A DNA stretch of 64,000 nucleotides from Crossiella cryophila (GCF_014204915.1 NZ_JACHMH010000001.1:3555001-3619000), one strand, 5' to 3'; positions 1 to 8,245 are shown, counted from the first letter of the stretch. Notes: generated from the sequence alone by a model not told the origin. Numbers and translations: made by a program.

Positions 1-90
1 GCCGGAGTCCACGACCCGGCGGTAGGCGGCATCCAGTTCGGCGCGCAGTTCCTCATGCGGCGCCTTCAGATCGAGAAAGGGAACAGCCAT
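1..90 (-). CDS. DegT/DnrJ/EryC1/StrS-type sugar aminotransferase (N-terminal 30 aa, runs off left edge)
   Basis: Only the first 30 codons are in the window. They read MAVPFLDLKAPHEELRAELD and continue to a VVDSG stretch, which is the classic N-terminus of PLP-dependent nucleotide-sugar aminotransferases of the DegT/DnrJ/EryC1/StrS family. The ATG shares one base with the TGA of the upstream ketoisomerase gene (TGATG), so the two are translationally coupled. A ketoisomerase followed by such an aminotransferase is the known pairing that installs the 3-amino group of 3-amino-3,6-dideoxyhexoses (the FdtA/FdtB or QdtA/QdtB type). The family call is firm; the exact sugar is not visible from 30 residues. 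Confidence 0.8.
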   Translation of the reverse strand, partial: MAVPFLDLKAPHEELRAELDAAYRRVVDSG

Positions 91-536
91 CAGAGTTTCC
101 TGGCGTCGCGCTGGAAGTCGGCGTACTCGCGGTAGTAGTCGGCCTCGTCGTAGTGCGTCGAGGCGAGTACCAGACCGACCGCGCCGGGGGAGAAGTTAAT
201 CAGGTTCCGCCACACCATCGGGCCGACGTAGAGACCGCGACTGGGATTGTCCAGGTGGAAACGGTCCCGGTACTGGCCGTCGTCGACGGTGATGTCGAAC
301 TTGCCGTGCACCGCGATGATCAGCTGTTCCAGGTTGCGGTGCCCGTGCGCGCCACGGATCGTGGTCGCGGGCAGGTCGTACAGGTAGTACACACGCTTGA
401 TGTCGAACTTGATCTCCTTGCCCGCCTCCACCACGCACAGGTTGCCGCGCGGGTCGTTGTGCTCGGGCAGGTCGACCATCCGGCAGGGCTCGACCTTGCC
501 GACGAGAATGCCTTCATCATTTCGGTAGGCGGGCAT
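90..536 (-). CDS. dTDP-sugar 3,4-ketoisomerase, FdtA/QdtA-type cupin
   Basis: This 148-aa protein is a single cupin of the WxcM-like/FdtA family, which moves the keto group of dTDP-4-keto-6-deoxyglucose from C4 to C3 in the cytosol. The metal-independent active-site histidine pair typical of the family is seen as GAHGHR (His64, His66). It is followed by the LEQLIIAVHGKFDITVDDG strand pair and the C-terminal signature NFSPGAVGLVLAS plus YDEADY. I chose the ATG at 536 rather than the longer frame starting at 620. The extra 28 residues are Arg-rich and unlike the family, and a G-rich stretch precedes 536. It overlaps the downstream aminotransferase by one base. Direction of isomer formation (galacto or gluco) cannot be told here. 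Confidence 0.85.
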   Translation of the reverse strand: MPAYRNDEGILVGKVEPCRMVDLPEHNDPRGNLCVVEAGKEIKFDIKRVYYLYDLPATTIRGAHGHRNLEQLIIAVHGKFDITVDDGQYRDRFHLDNPSRGLYVGPMVWRNLINFSPGAVGLVLASTHYDEADYYREYADFQRDARKL

Positions 537-619
537 GAAAAACCCCCAGGGTCTTCGCCGCACAATGCGACGGCGAATGAACGGCGAATTGGTTCCGGAA
601 AATCGTAGGCCGGGGATCA

Positions 620-648
620 CCCCTACTTTTAACCCCTACGAGCCCCTA
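620..648 (-). promoter_or_regulatory. Three direct TAGGGG repeats upstream of the ketoisomerase gene
   Basis: On the minus strand TAGGGG occurs at 648-643, 638-633 and 625-620, so the copies start 10 and 13 bases apart, roughly one helical turn each. They lie about 85-110 bases before the ketoisomerase ATG, in the 314-base gap between that gene and the LAL regulator gene. Regular spacing on one face of the helix suggests a transcription-factor binding array, and the neighbouring LAL protein is the obvious candidate (inference). I see no gene in the rest of the gap (537-850). Confidence 0.4.
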
Positions 649-850
649 AGAACCCATTCGCCATTCACCCACCCCTGGGGGCGTGTCAGGTCGTGTTCGG
701 TGGACCTTGGTCGCGATCGCCGGGCCCAGATCGCCCCTGGCCGCGCCGCCGCGGCGGCCACGTACAACAGCGGTACGAGGCCACCACGGCGACACGACCA
801 GAAGCAATCTGGACTCCGGCGCTCATCGACCAATACCCACCGAACACGAC

Positions 851-3619
851 CTACGCGCTTACCGCCGTGTCCGGACTGTGCAGCCCCGACGGCAGATCAG
901 CCCGCCTGGTCACGTTCAGCTTCTTGTACACCCTGGTCAGATGCTGCTCCACCGTGCTGATCGTGATGCACAGCTTGCTCGCGATCTGCCGGTTGGTGTG
1001 CCCCTGCGCGGCCAGCGCGGCCACCCGCTGTTCGGCGTCGGAGAGCGCGGTCACCTTGTCCGCGTCCACCTCCACCGGCGCGGGCGGGGCCTCGGCCTCG
1101 ACCCCGGCCTGACCCGGCACCAGTTCCTCGCACAGCGGCGCGGCCTGGCATTCCCGCGCCAGGTGCCAGGCCCGGCGCAGGGTCATCCGCGCCTGGGTGG
1201 AGTCCGCCTCGACCTGGGCCTGGCTCAGCTCGCCCAGTGCCCTGGCCAGCTGCAACCGGTCGCCGCCCGCCCTGGACAGCTCGACGGCCTCGGTGAGCAG
1301 GGCCAGTCGCCGGTGCGGTTCGCTGATCGCGGCCAGCAGGCGCAGCGTGACGCCGCGGATCCGCGGCCGGTTGGTGCAGTCCATCGCGAGCTGTTCTTCC
1401 AGCAGCGCCCTGGCCTCGTGGTGCTTGCCCAGCCGGATCAGCACCTCGGCGGCGTCACTGCGCCACGGCACGAACGAGGGCCGGTCCATGCCCCATTCGG
1501 CCATCAGTTCCCCGCACAGCCGGAAGTCGCCCAGCGCCGCGTACAACCGGTCCGCGGCCAGGTGGCACCGGCCGCGCGCGGACAGGTACTGCAGCCCGAA
1601 GGTCGATTCCAGCATGGCGTCGGGGGTGGGCAGGTTGAGCAGTTCCTCGGCCTCGGCCAGCTTGCCCAGTTCGGTCAGCGCCACGATCAGGCACCCCAGG
1701 GGACCCCCTACCGCGACCCCCCAGGTGTGCGGGGTGGTGTGCCGCAGTGCGGCGCGGGCGTGCGCTTCGGCGCCGGGCAGATCGCCCTGGCGCAGGGCCA
1801 TCGCGGCCCGTGCGGAGGCGAACATGGCGTGCCAGCCCGGTGCGTTGCGCTCGGCCGACTCGGCCAGCAGCGCGTCCGCCCAGGGCAGTGCCCGGTCCAG
1901 CCGGTCGGCGAAGTAGAGCACCATCAGCGCGGAGACCAGCGCGTCGAAGGTCTTCTCGGACAGCCGGGAGCCCTGCAGCACCTGCTCGGCGTCCATGATC
2001 GCGGTCTCCTCGGGACCGACCGCGATCACCTTGCGCAGCGCCAGCCCGGTCTGCAGCCGCGGATCGCGCACCGCGCCGGATTCCGGGGCCAGCTCGGCCG
2101 CGGGCAGCTGGGACAGCAGCGGCGGGTGCATGCTGAACATCCACTCGCGGGTGATCGCCAGCTCCAGCGCGGTCTGCTTGTCGGTCTGCCCGACGGTCTC
2201 GCTGAGCTGGATCATCGCCTCGGCGGCCTCGGTGTTGCGGCCGTGCAGCAGCAGGCAGCGCACCGAGGTCAGCGCGTCCCTGGTGTTGAGCGTGCCCTTG
2301 CGCAGCGCCTCGGTCAGCTCGGCCAGGTGCCGGGCCACCACCGCCGGGTTGGCCCGCCGGGCCAGCCCGACCAGCATCATCCGGATGGTCGCCCTGGTCT
2401 GGTCGTCGGTGCTGCTGCGGTGGGCCAGTTCCAGGCATTCCACCGCGTACTCGACCCGGTCCTCGGTCAGCGCGTGCTCGCCCGCGGTCCACAGCATCTG
2501 CACCGCCCACTGACCGCCGATCCGGCCAGCGGCCAGCAGGTGCTCGGCGATCGGGGCCGGCGGCGCGCCTTCCAGGTGCAGCCGCTCGGCGGCGCGCAGG
2601 TGCAGGTCGGCCCTGGTGTCCGGGGACACGTCGGCCAGCACCGCGGCGCCCACCGCCGGGTGGCGGAATCCGCCGCGCCGGGCCAGTCCGGCCTCGACCA
2701 GCGTGTCCACTCCCTGGGTGACCGCCTCGGGGGCCAGGTCCAGCAGGCCGCTGAGCGGTTCGGCCTCGGTGCTGCCCAGTACCGCGATGCCCTGCGCCAC
2801 CCGCAGCAGCAGCGGGTTGCTGCGGTGCAGGCAGGCCAGCACGGCCTGGCCGAACGCCTCGCCGACGGACAGCCCGCCTGCGGTGTGCGCCGAATGCTGA
2901 TCTTCCACCAAGGCCCGCACCAGCAACGGGTTCCCGCCGGTCAGCTCGTGGCAGTCGGCGGCGAGGTGCGCCCCGTCGGCCAGTTGCTGGGCCAGCATCT
3001 CGGCCACCCCGCGCACCGACAGCGGGGTCAGCCGGATCCGCCGGAAGTGCGGTTGCCGCAGCAGTTCGGTGCGGAAGGCCGGGTGCGCCGGGCTCGCCCC
3101 GGTCAGCTCGGTGAACAGCACCAGCACCCGGTGTGAGCGCAGCCTGCGGGCCAGGTCCACCAGCACCCGCACCGAGGCCACGTCCGCGTGGTCCACATCG
3201 TCGACGGTGAGCACCAGCACCGATTCCACCGACAGCGCCAGCAGGGTGTCGGCCAGGTCGTGCGCGATCCGCGCCTGGACCCGCTCGGTCACCTCGTTGT
3301 CCGGTTCGGTGCGGGTCGCGGTGGCCTGGCCCTCATCGAGCAGGGCCAGCACCCTGGCCAGGGTCTCCGGCGCCAGTGCCGCTCCCCGCAGCAACTGGCG
3401 CAGCACACCCAGTGGCATGTTCCGCTCCGCACGCGTCCCGGTGGCGGTCAGCACGCGGGCGCCCGCCCCGCGCGCGTGCTCGCCGAACACGTGCAGCAAC
3501 TCGGTCTTTCCGCTGGCCACGGGCCCGGTGACCATCGCCACCCGGCCATACGCCGCGGAGGCGTCGGCCAGTAATCGCCGCAGGAAGTCAAGCTGTCCGT
3601 CCCGCTCGGCCAAAGCCAT
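851..3619 (-). CDS. LAL-family (large ATP-binding LuxR) transcriptional activator with a TTA codon
   Basis: This 922-aa cytosolic regulator has the LAL layout. An N-terminal AAA-type ATPase carries Walker A GPVASGKT (residues 32-39) and Walker B SVLVLTVDD (about 133-141). A long helical, TPR-like middle follows, and a C-terminal LuxR helix-turn-helix (about 856-910) contains TNRQIASKLCITISTVEQHL. LAL proteins are typical pathway-specific activators of polyketide and peptide clusters. Codon 16 (3574-3572) is TTA, the leucine codon read by the rare developmental tRNA bldA in streptomycetes, so translation may be delayed to the antibiotic-producing phase. It is 8 kb from the NRPS operon with unrelated-looking genes between, so its target could be that operon, the sugar operon to its left, or both. 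Confidence 0.88.
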   Translation of the reverse strand: MALAERDGQLDFLRRLLADASAAYGRVAMVTGPVASGKTELLHVFGEHARGAGARVLTATGTRAERNMPLGVLRQLLRGAALAPETLARVLALLDEGQATATRTEPDNEVTERVQARIAHDLADTLLALSVESVLVLTVDDVDHADVASVRVLVDLARRLRSHRVLVLFTELTGASPAHPAFRTELLRQPHFRRIRLTPLSVRGVAEMLAQQLADGAHLAADCHELTGGNPLLVRALVEDQHSAHTAGGLSVGEAFGQAVLACLHRSNPLLLRVAQGIAVLGSTEAEPLSGLLDLAPEAVTQGVDTLVEAGLARRGGFRHPAVGAAVLADVSPDTRADLHLRAAERLHLEGAPPAPIAEHLLAAGRIGGQWAVQMLWTAGEHALTEDRVEYAVECLELAHRSSTDDQTRATIRMMLVGLARRANPAVVARHLAELTEALRKGTLNTRDALTSVRCLLLHGRNTEAAEAMIQLSETVGQTDKQTALELAITREWMFSMHPPLLSQLPAAELAPESGAVRDPRLQTGLALRKVIAVGPEETAIMDAEQVLQGSRLSEKTFDALVSALMVLYFADRLDRALPWADALLAESAERNAPGWHAMFASARAAMALRQGDLPGAEAHARAALRHTTPHTWGVAVGGPLGCLIVALTELGKLAEAEELLNLPTPDAMLESTFGLQYLSARGRCHLAADRLYAALGDFRLCGELMAEWGMDRPSFVPWRSDAAEVLIRLGKHHEARALLEEQLAMDCTNRPRIRGVTLRLLAAISEPHRRLALLTEAVELSRAGGDRLQLARALGELSQAQVEADSTQARMTLRRAWHLARECQAAPLCEELVPGQAGVEAEAPPAPVEVDADKVTALSDAEQRVAALAAQGHTNRQIASKLCITISTVEQHLTRVYKKLNVTRRADLPSGLHSPDTAVSA

Positions 3620-3651
3620 GCAGGATTCACCCCATCCCCAGTCCCCAGTGA

Positions 3652-3674
3652 TAGCCCGTTTGGGTGACGGGCTA
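3652..3674. promoter_or_regulatory. Inverted repeat upstream of the LAL gene
   Basis: TAGCCCGT (3652-3659) and ACGGGCTA (3667-3674) form a perfect 8-bp inverted repeat around a 7-base spacer, 33-55 bases upstream of the LAL start codon. Its place in the 222-base region between the GH5 gene and the LAL gene makes an operator more likely than a terminator, although a hairpin ending GH5 transcription is also possible. Confidence 0.35.
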
Positions 3675-3841
3675 CTCAGCCGGTACGCGGGACGAGAGCT
3701 GCGCCACTCCGCCCACGACCGAAATTCACCATAACAGGCAGTTTCTGCCAGGTTCGACCCTAAGCCCGTGACGTGAATCCCACGCTAAGTCGGCATCGAA
3801 TATTCGGTACGTCAGAGCCACGTCAAGTGTGTCGGCGGCTG

Positions 3842-5716
3842 TCAGCCCGGCTGTACGAAAACCCGGCAGAGCAGGGCGTCCGGGGTGCGTGCCGAGCCGA
3901 CCCGACCGGTCCAGGCCACCCCGGCCAGGTGCTCGCCGTCCGCGCACTGCCCCTTGTGCCGCCCGTGCGCGAACTCGCCGCCGCCCGTACTGGCCCGGTT
4001 GTCGCCCCGGTCGAACCAGACCGTCCGGTCCGACCCGCCCAGACCGCGTCCGGCAGGCGCGCACAGCAGTGCGGAGACCGCCGCGCCACGCACGCTGTAG
4101 CCGATCGCGAGCTGCTGCGGCGGGCACTGGAACTTGGTGTACCCGCTCGCCCAGTCCGCGGTCACGAACCGCTCGTCGGTGACCACCTGGTGCGTGCCCG
4201 GCGTGGGCAGGACGCCGCCGGTGTCGGTGCACAGGCCGCGGTTGCCGGTGTGGCTCAGCCCGATCAGCCGCTGCCCGTCCGGGCACACCGCCTTGCGCGC
4301 GCCCGGATCCCAGTCCGGCAGCCCGCGCATCCGGGCCGACTGCACCAGGTCGCCGTGGTCGATGGCCAGCTGTCGCCATTGCGGCGCAACGGGAACCGGC
4401 CCGGTCTTGCCGGCTGCCGCGATCAGCCGCCGCCACGCGGGCGCCCGCCAGTCGTCGCCGTCGTCGAGGAACATCCGCCGCCCGGCGGCGTCCCAGTGCG
4501 CCAGCGCCCAGCCGTTGCCGCGCCGGTTCTCGTGCCAGCCGACCAGCGGCCAGTAGGCGAAATCCGCGTCCGCCTTGATCATCTCGTCCACGAAGTTCTC
4601 GAACCAGGCCCGCGGTTTGGCCCCGTTCTCCTCCCGCCCGCCCACGCCGAACTCGCTGATCCACACCGGCGCGGTGAAGTGCTGGCCCTGCTCGGTGACG
4701 AAGAAGGCCTGCCGCCGCAGCACCTCGGTGAGTTCGGCCCGGCTCAGGTCCTGGTAGCGCGGGTCGCTGGTCTCGCCGATCCCGGTGGCACCACTGTGAT
4801 TCGGCCCGGTGTAGCCGTAGAAGTGCGCCGCGTACACCAACTTCCCGGACCGGACCAGGGTGTTGGACAGCAGCCGCATGGGTTCCAGGGTCGGCCGCCC
4901 GTGCGGGAAGCCGTTGACCGGGATGCCGTACCAGTTGATGCCCTCGATCACGATCAGCAGATCCGGGTTGGCCTCGCTGAGGATCCGGTCCCCGGCCCGC
5001 TGCGCCGCGGCGTGCCAGTCGCGCGGGTCGCCCAGTCCCCAGTTCGGATCGTCGAAGACGTTGCGCCGCACCTCGTTGTAGAGGTCCGCGCCGACCACCC
5101 TGGGGTTGGACCGGTAGCGGCGTGCCATGAACAGCCAGTCCTCCTCCCACTGCTGAGCCGTTTGCGCGGTGTTCCAGCGCTCGTTGCCGTCCACGGCACA
5201 GCACCAGCGGGAGGTCGTGGTGTGATTGTTGAGGAACACGGCGAACTTCGCCGAGGTCAGCGCGGTCACCACTGCGTCATAGACCTGCAACGGGGTCTTC
5301 CCCCGCAACTCGGGGTTGGCCGCCACCGCCCGATCGGGCACCGGCGCGCTCTCCCGGATCATCTGGTTGGCGAAGGGCAGCCGGATGCTGTTGAGCCCCA
5401 ACGCCTGGAAGCTGCCGATCAGCTCGGCCAGCGGTGCCCGGTCCAGCCCGAGCGGGATGCCCGAACTCATCTCCCCGGCGTGGTGCGTGGCCGGATCGTT
5501 GATGTCCCCGCTGCCGTTCCAGGTCCCGCTCGCGCCGTGCCAGTTCCCGGCACGCAGCCGAAACCGGTTTCCATCGGCGTCCACGACGTACCGCCCGCGG
5601 GTGCTCAACGGACCGCGCCACTCCTCGGCAACCGGTTGCGCGGATGCCGGAACTGTCAGCAGCGAGGCCAGAACTGCCGCCACCACAAGTGCCGAACTGG
5701 GCAGATGCCACTTCAT
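3842..5716 (-). CDS. Secreted GH5-type glycoside hydrolase with C-terminal cysteine-pair repeats
   Basis: This 624-aa protein has a signal peptide (residues 1-26, cleavage near PASA-Q) and a (beta/alpha)8 cellulase-like catalytic domain, about 40-440. The GH5 acid/base is seen as DLYNEVR (Glu215) and the nucleophile as VWISEFGVGG (Glu355). HFYGY near 298 and NNHTTTS near 163 are also typical of clan GH-A. The remaining ~180 residues hold three Cys-bounded units (C478-C496, C531-C552, C591-C617), each with a central Gly. They look like a small disulfide-linked binding module that I cannot name. I took the ATG at 5716 because it alone starts the signal peptide; the upstream in-frame extension is non-coding in character. 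The substrate is probably a plant or fungal beta-glucan or mannan. Confidence 0.85.
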   Translation of the reverse strand: MKWHLPSSALVVAAVLASLLTVPASAQPVAEEWRGPLSTRGRYVVDADGNRFRLRAGNWHGASGTWNGSGDINDPATHHAGEMSSGIPLGLDRAPLAELIGSFQALGLNSIRLPFANQMIRESAPVPDRAVAANPELRGKTPLQVYDAVVTALTSAKFAVFLNNHTTTSRWCCAVDGNERWNTAQTAQQWEEDWLFMARRYRSNPRVVGADLYNEVRRNVFDDPNWGLGDPRDWHAAAQRAGDRILSEANPDLLIVIEGINWYGIPVNGFPHGRPTLEPMRLLSNTLVRSGKLVYAAHFYGYTGPNHSGATGIGETSDPRYQDLSRAELTEVLRRQAFFVTEQGQHFTAPVWISEFGVGGREENGAKPRAWFENFVDEMIKADADFAYWPLVGWHENRRGNGWALAHWDAAGRRMFLDDGDDWRAPAWRRLIAAAGKTGPVPVAPQWRQLAIDHGDLVQSARMRGLPDWDPGARKAVCPDGQRLIGLSHTGNRGLCTDTGGVLPTPGTHQVVTDERFVTADWASGYTKFQCPPQQLAIGYSVRGAAVSALLCAPAGRGLGGSDRTVWFDRGDNRASTGGGEFAHGRHKGQCADGEHLAGVAWTGRVGSARTPDALLCRVFVQPG

Positions 5717-5819
5717 ACCGTCATGGTGGCGATGCACACAGTGGCCGCGGAACCGACGAACGGCGGCCAGGTGTATGAATGAGTCTGGGGTGGGGACCCG
5801 CGCGAACGAGGGACTTGTG

Positions 5820-6356
5820 GTGATCTTCTGGGACCGGGTCGACGGCACGATCATCGGATACTGTGGGGCTGACCAGGTTGAATGGCTACGCCAGCGGCTG
5901 ACCGAGTTCGCCGCCCTGATCGACTGGCGGACCGCCCAGTACACCACCGACTACCCGCTCGGCACCGAACTCGGCCTGCCGCTGCCCGCCGGTCCCAGCG
6001 GTGAGCCCGCGCTGGAGTTCCTGCTCCGGATGAACCTGGAGGAGGACCTGCCCGAGGAAGCCAGACTGCTGTGGGAGCCCGACTTCCTGGCCTGGCTGCG
6101 CGAGGGCGTGGACCACGCGGTGCGGGTGCTGCCCACCGACGGTTCGCCGATCGTGCTGCACGACAACCCGGAGACGTTGCGGCACTGGAACGCCGTGCTG
6201 TTCAACCTGCGGGTGGCCTACGCGGTGACCTGGGTGCCCGAGGTCCTGCTGCACGACGAACTGCCGGAACCACCCGCCGACCTGCGCCCGCGCTACGACC
6301 ACGCCCGCTGGCTGTGGGAAGCCGTGCACAGCCTGGCCAACTTCGCCGACGCCTGA
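5820..6356 (+). CDS. Conserved hypothetical protein (possibly DUF2017-like)
   Basis: This is a 178-aa acidic, soluble protein without signal peptide or membrane segments. It begins VIFWDRVDGTIIGYCGADQ and carries a late motif NAVLFNLRVAYAV. The alternation of an N-terminal beta pair, a helix and late leucine-rich helices weakly recalls DUF2017, but I cannot confirm this. GTG at 5820 is preceded at 7 bases by GAGGG; an in-frame ATG at 5775 is an alternative without a good ribosome site. It is divergent from the GH5 gene and convergent with the TetR gene. No function is proposed. Confidence 0.6.
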   Translation: MIFWDRVDGTIIGYCGADQVEWLRQRLTEFAALIDWRTAQYTTDYPLGTELGLPLPAGPSGEPALEFLLRMNLEEDLPEEARLLWEPDFLAWLREGVDHAVRVLPTDGSPIVLHDNPETLRHWNAVLFNLRVAYAVTWVPEVLLHDELPEPPADLRPRYDHARWLWEAVHSLANFADA

Positions 6357-6363
6357 GCCGCCC

Positions 6364-6939
6364 TCAGCGGTAGGAGTTGATCAGCCGCTGCATGTGTCGA
6401 CCGGCGGTCTCCAGTGGCTGCACATCCCGGTTCACCTGCGCTGACACCTCGGCCCCGCTCAACGAGCTGAGCACCGTGCCAGCCAGCTCGCGGGCCAGCT
6501 CCTCGGCGAACCCGCACGAGTTCAACTTCTCGAAAATAATCCGTTCCCAATTGGCGAAGGTCTCCACGCAGGCCCGCTGGATCTCCGGCACCCGCCCCGC
6601 GGTCTCCAGCGCGGTCGCGGTGACCGGGCAGCCCTCGGCCCAGTCGGTCTCCCGCAGGTAGACGCCGGTCTCGGCGGCGGCCTGGTAGACCGCCTCGCCA
6701 GGATCCGGGTGCTTGGCCAGGATCGCGGTCAGCATCTCGGCGAACTCCGCGTCCGCGTGCCGGATCGCGGCCACCGCCAGCTCCTGCTTCCCGCCGGGGA
6801 AGAAGTGGTACACCGAGCCCAGCGTCGCACTGGCCTCCCTGGCGATCTGCTTGATGCCGGTGGCCTCGTAGCCCTGCCGCTGCATGAGCTTGGACGTGGT
6901 GTGCACGATCCGGTCCCTGGTGCCCAGTGCCTCTGTCAC
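6364..6939 (-). CDS. TetR/AcrR-family repressor (LmrA/YxaF-like)
   Basis: This 191-aa one-component regulator has the TetR N-terminal helix-turn-helix at about 28-47 (GIKQIAREASATLGSVYHFF), followed by PGGKQEL. That motif and the C-terminal part (ADAEFAEMLTAIL, then a GCPVTATALE segment) resemble the LmrA/YxaF group. It starts with GTG at 6939. It is divergently transcribed from the imine-reductase-type gene across an 89-base region holding two copies of a 23-bp sequence, so it very likely represses that gene and itself and is released by a small ligand. The ligand is unknown. Confidence 0.88.
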   Translation of the reverse strand: MTEALGTRDRIVHTTSKLMQRQGYEATGIKQIAREASATLGSVYHFFPGGKQELAVAAIRHADAEFAEMLTAILAKHPDPGEAVYQAAAETGVYLRETDWAEGCPVTATALETAGRVPEIQRACVETFANWERIIFEKLNSCGFAEELARELAGTVLSSLSGAEVSAQVNRDVQPLETAGRHMQRLINSYR

Positions 6940-6950
6940 CAGCCCAGCTT

Positions 6951-7015
6951 ACTAAGTAGAGCGTTCGTTCTAGTCTGTGCTACGTTCAGGTCACTAAGTA
7001 GAACGTTCGTTTTAG
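6951..7015. promoter_or_regulatory. Two 23-bp direct-repeat operators for the divergent TetR / reductase pair
   Basis: Copies at 6951-6973 and 6993-7015 differ at only two positions and are 42 bp apart, four helical turns. Each begins ACTAAGTAGA and contains a 16-bp imperfect palindrome: TAGAGCGTTCGTTCTA in copy 1 and TAGAACGTTCGTTTTA in copy 2, with 6 of 8 positions pairing in each. Length, symmetry and position between divergent genes are what TetR-family operators look like. Copy 2 ends just before the AGAGAGG ribosome site of the reductase gene, so binding there should block its transcription. Confidence 0.75.
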
Positions 7016-7028
7016 AGAGGGTACACCT

Positions 7029-7898
7029 GTGCGGAAGGCAGTGACGATCATCGGACTCGGGCCGATGGGGCAGGCCATGGCAGCGACCTACCTGGACCGC
7101 GGCTACCAGGTGACCGTCTGGAACCGCACCACGAGCAAGGCGGACGCGCTGGTCGCCAAGGGCGCGCACCGCGCGGAGACGGTGGCCGAGGCACTGGGCG
7201 CCGGCGGGCCGATCATCCTCAGCCTCACCGACGTCGAGATCATGTACAAGATCCTGGAGCCCGCGGTGGGCGCGCTGCCCGGCCGCACCCTGGTCAACCT
7301 CAGCTCGGACACCCCGTCGCGCTCGCGTGCGGCGGCCGAGTGGGCCATCGGCCACGGCGCGGACTACCTCAGCGGCGGTGTGCAGGTCCCGCCCACCATG
7401 ATCGGCTCCCCGGAGTCCGGCACCTATTACAGCGGCCCGCTCGCGGTCTTCGAGCAGCACCGGGAAACCCTGGAGGTCATCACCAGTGCTGACCACCGGG
7501 GCGAGGACCAGGGCCTGGCCGCGCTGTACTACCAGCTCGGCATGACCATCTTCTGGACGAACAACCTCGCCTACCTCCAGGCCCTGGCCATGGCCGAGGC
7601 CAACGGCATCAGCGCGGCGGAGTTCCTGCCCTACGCGCAGCGGTCCGTCGCGATCGCGACCATGTTCATGCCGGAGACCGCCGTGGAGGTCGACACCAGC
7701 ACGTATCCGGGCGAGCTGGCCAACATGCTGATGAACTCGGCCAGCACCGACCACGTGCTGCACACCGCGGCCGAGTCCGGGGTGGACACCACGCTGCCGG
7801 CCGCGGTGGCGGATGTCTTCCGCCGCACGGTCGAGGCGGGCCACGGCAAGGTGGGGTTCGCCAGCACCTTCGAGGTGCTGCGCAAGCAGGACGCGTAG
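7029..7898 (+). CDS. NADPH-dependent imine reductase / reductive aminase-type oxidoreductase
   Basis: This 289-aa enzyme of the beta-hydroxyacid dehydrogenase superfamily has an N-terminal Rossmann fold with GLGPMG (residues 9-14) and the NADP-favouring WNRTTSKAD (31-39). The C-terminal helical half carries imine-reductase-type motifs: GADYLSGGVQVPPTMIG (110-126), a YSG (134-136) and GLAALYYQLGM near 162-172. Imine reductases reduce cyclic or acyclic imines to amines. Where many have Asp after ALY, this one has Tyr168, a known alternative. GTG at 7029 follows AGAGAGG. Its control by the adjacent TetR suggests a substrate-induced detoxification or tailoring role. The natural substrate is unknown; a 3-hydroxyisobutyrate-type dehydrogenase is the less likely alternative. 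Confidence 0.78.
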   Translation: MRKAVTIIGLGPMGQAMAATYLDRGYQVTVWNRTTSKADALVAKGAHRAETVAEALGAGGPIILSLTDVEIMYKILEPAVGALPGRTLVNLSSDTPSRSRAAAEWAIGHGADYLSGGVQVPPTMIGSPESGTYYSGPLAVFEQHRETLEVITSADHRGEDQGLAALYYQLGMTIFWTNNLAYLQALAMAEANGISAAEFLPYAQRSVAIATMFMPETAVEVDTSTYPGELANMLMNSASTDHVLHTAAESGVDTTLPAAVADVFRRTVEAGHGKVGFASTFEVLRKQDA

Positions 7899-7935
7899 TC
7901 GTACCGGGGGCTGCCCGGCGTACGCCTGGCAGATG

Positions 7936-7969
7936 ACGCCCGAATCCACCTCGCTGTGGACTCGGGCGT
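7936..7969 (+). terminator. Hairpin terminator after the reductase gene
   Basis: Arms ACGCCCGAATCCAC (7936-7949) and GTGGACTCGGGCGT (7956-7969) pair with one mismatch around a 6-base loop, 38 bases after the reductase stop codon. There is no following T-run, as is common in actinomycete terminators. Confidence 0.6.
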
Positions 7970-8026
7970 ACCCCCGCGCTGCCTAGCGTTGGCCGCGACA
8001 ACAAGCGGAACGGCTAGGGAGTGCAC

Positions 8027-8245
8027 ATGCGCATCACGCTAGAGGTCTTCGGGTGGATCGCCCTGGTCAACGGGGTGGGTTCGCTGCTGAACCGGATGAT
8101 GAACGGCCAGGACTGGGGCTTCCTGATGCGCCCGCTGGCCGAGTACCAGCCCGGTGCCGCGGTGGTCTGCGCGATCGCGGGCGTGGCCCTGCTGGCTATC
8201 AGTTTTTCAATGAAGTCCGCCGAGAAGCAGCGTGCCCGCAGTTAG
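8027..8245 (+). CDS. Small two-helix membrane protein
   Basis: This is a 72-aa protein with two hydrophobic helices (about residues 4-20 and 41-59) and a short basic C-terminus (KSAEKQRARS). ATG at 8027 is preceded by AGGGAG; an in-frame GTG lies two codons upstream. It stands alone between the reductase terminator and the convergent response regulator. I recognise no family, but the length, topology and good ribosome site support a real gene. Confidence 0.6.
   Translation: MRITLEVFGWIALVNGVGSLLNRMMNGQDWGFLMRPLAEYQPGAAVVCAIAGVALLAISFSMKSAEKQRARS

Noticed and set aside
683-3136. 817-codon plus-strand frame opposite the LAL gene
   Set aside because: Repetitive Gln/Gly/Arg/Val composition and no motifs; the minus strand encodes an intact LAL regulator.
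3773-5782. 669-codon plus-strand frame opposite the GH5 gene
   Set aside because: Pro/Arg/Val-rich shadow; the minus strand has a signal peptide and GH5 catalytic residues.
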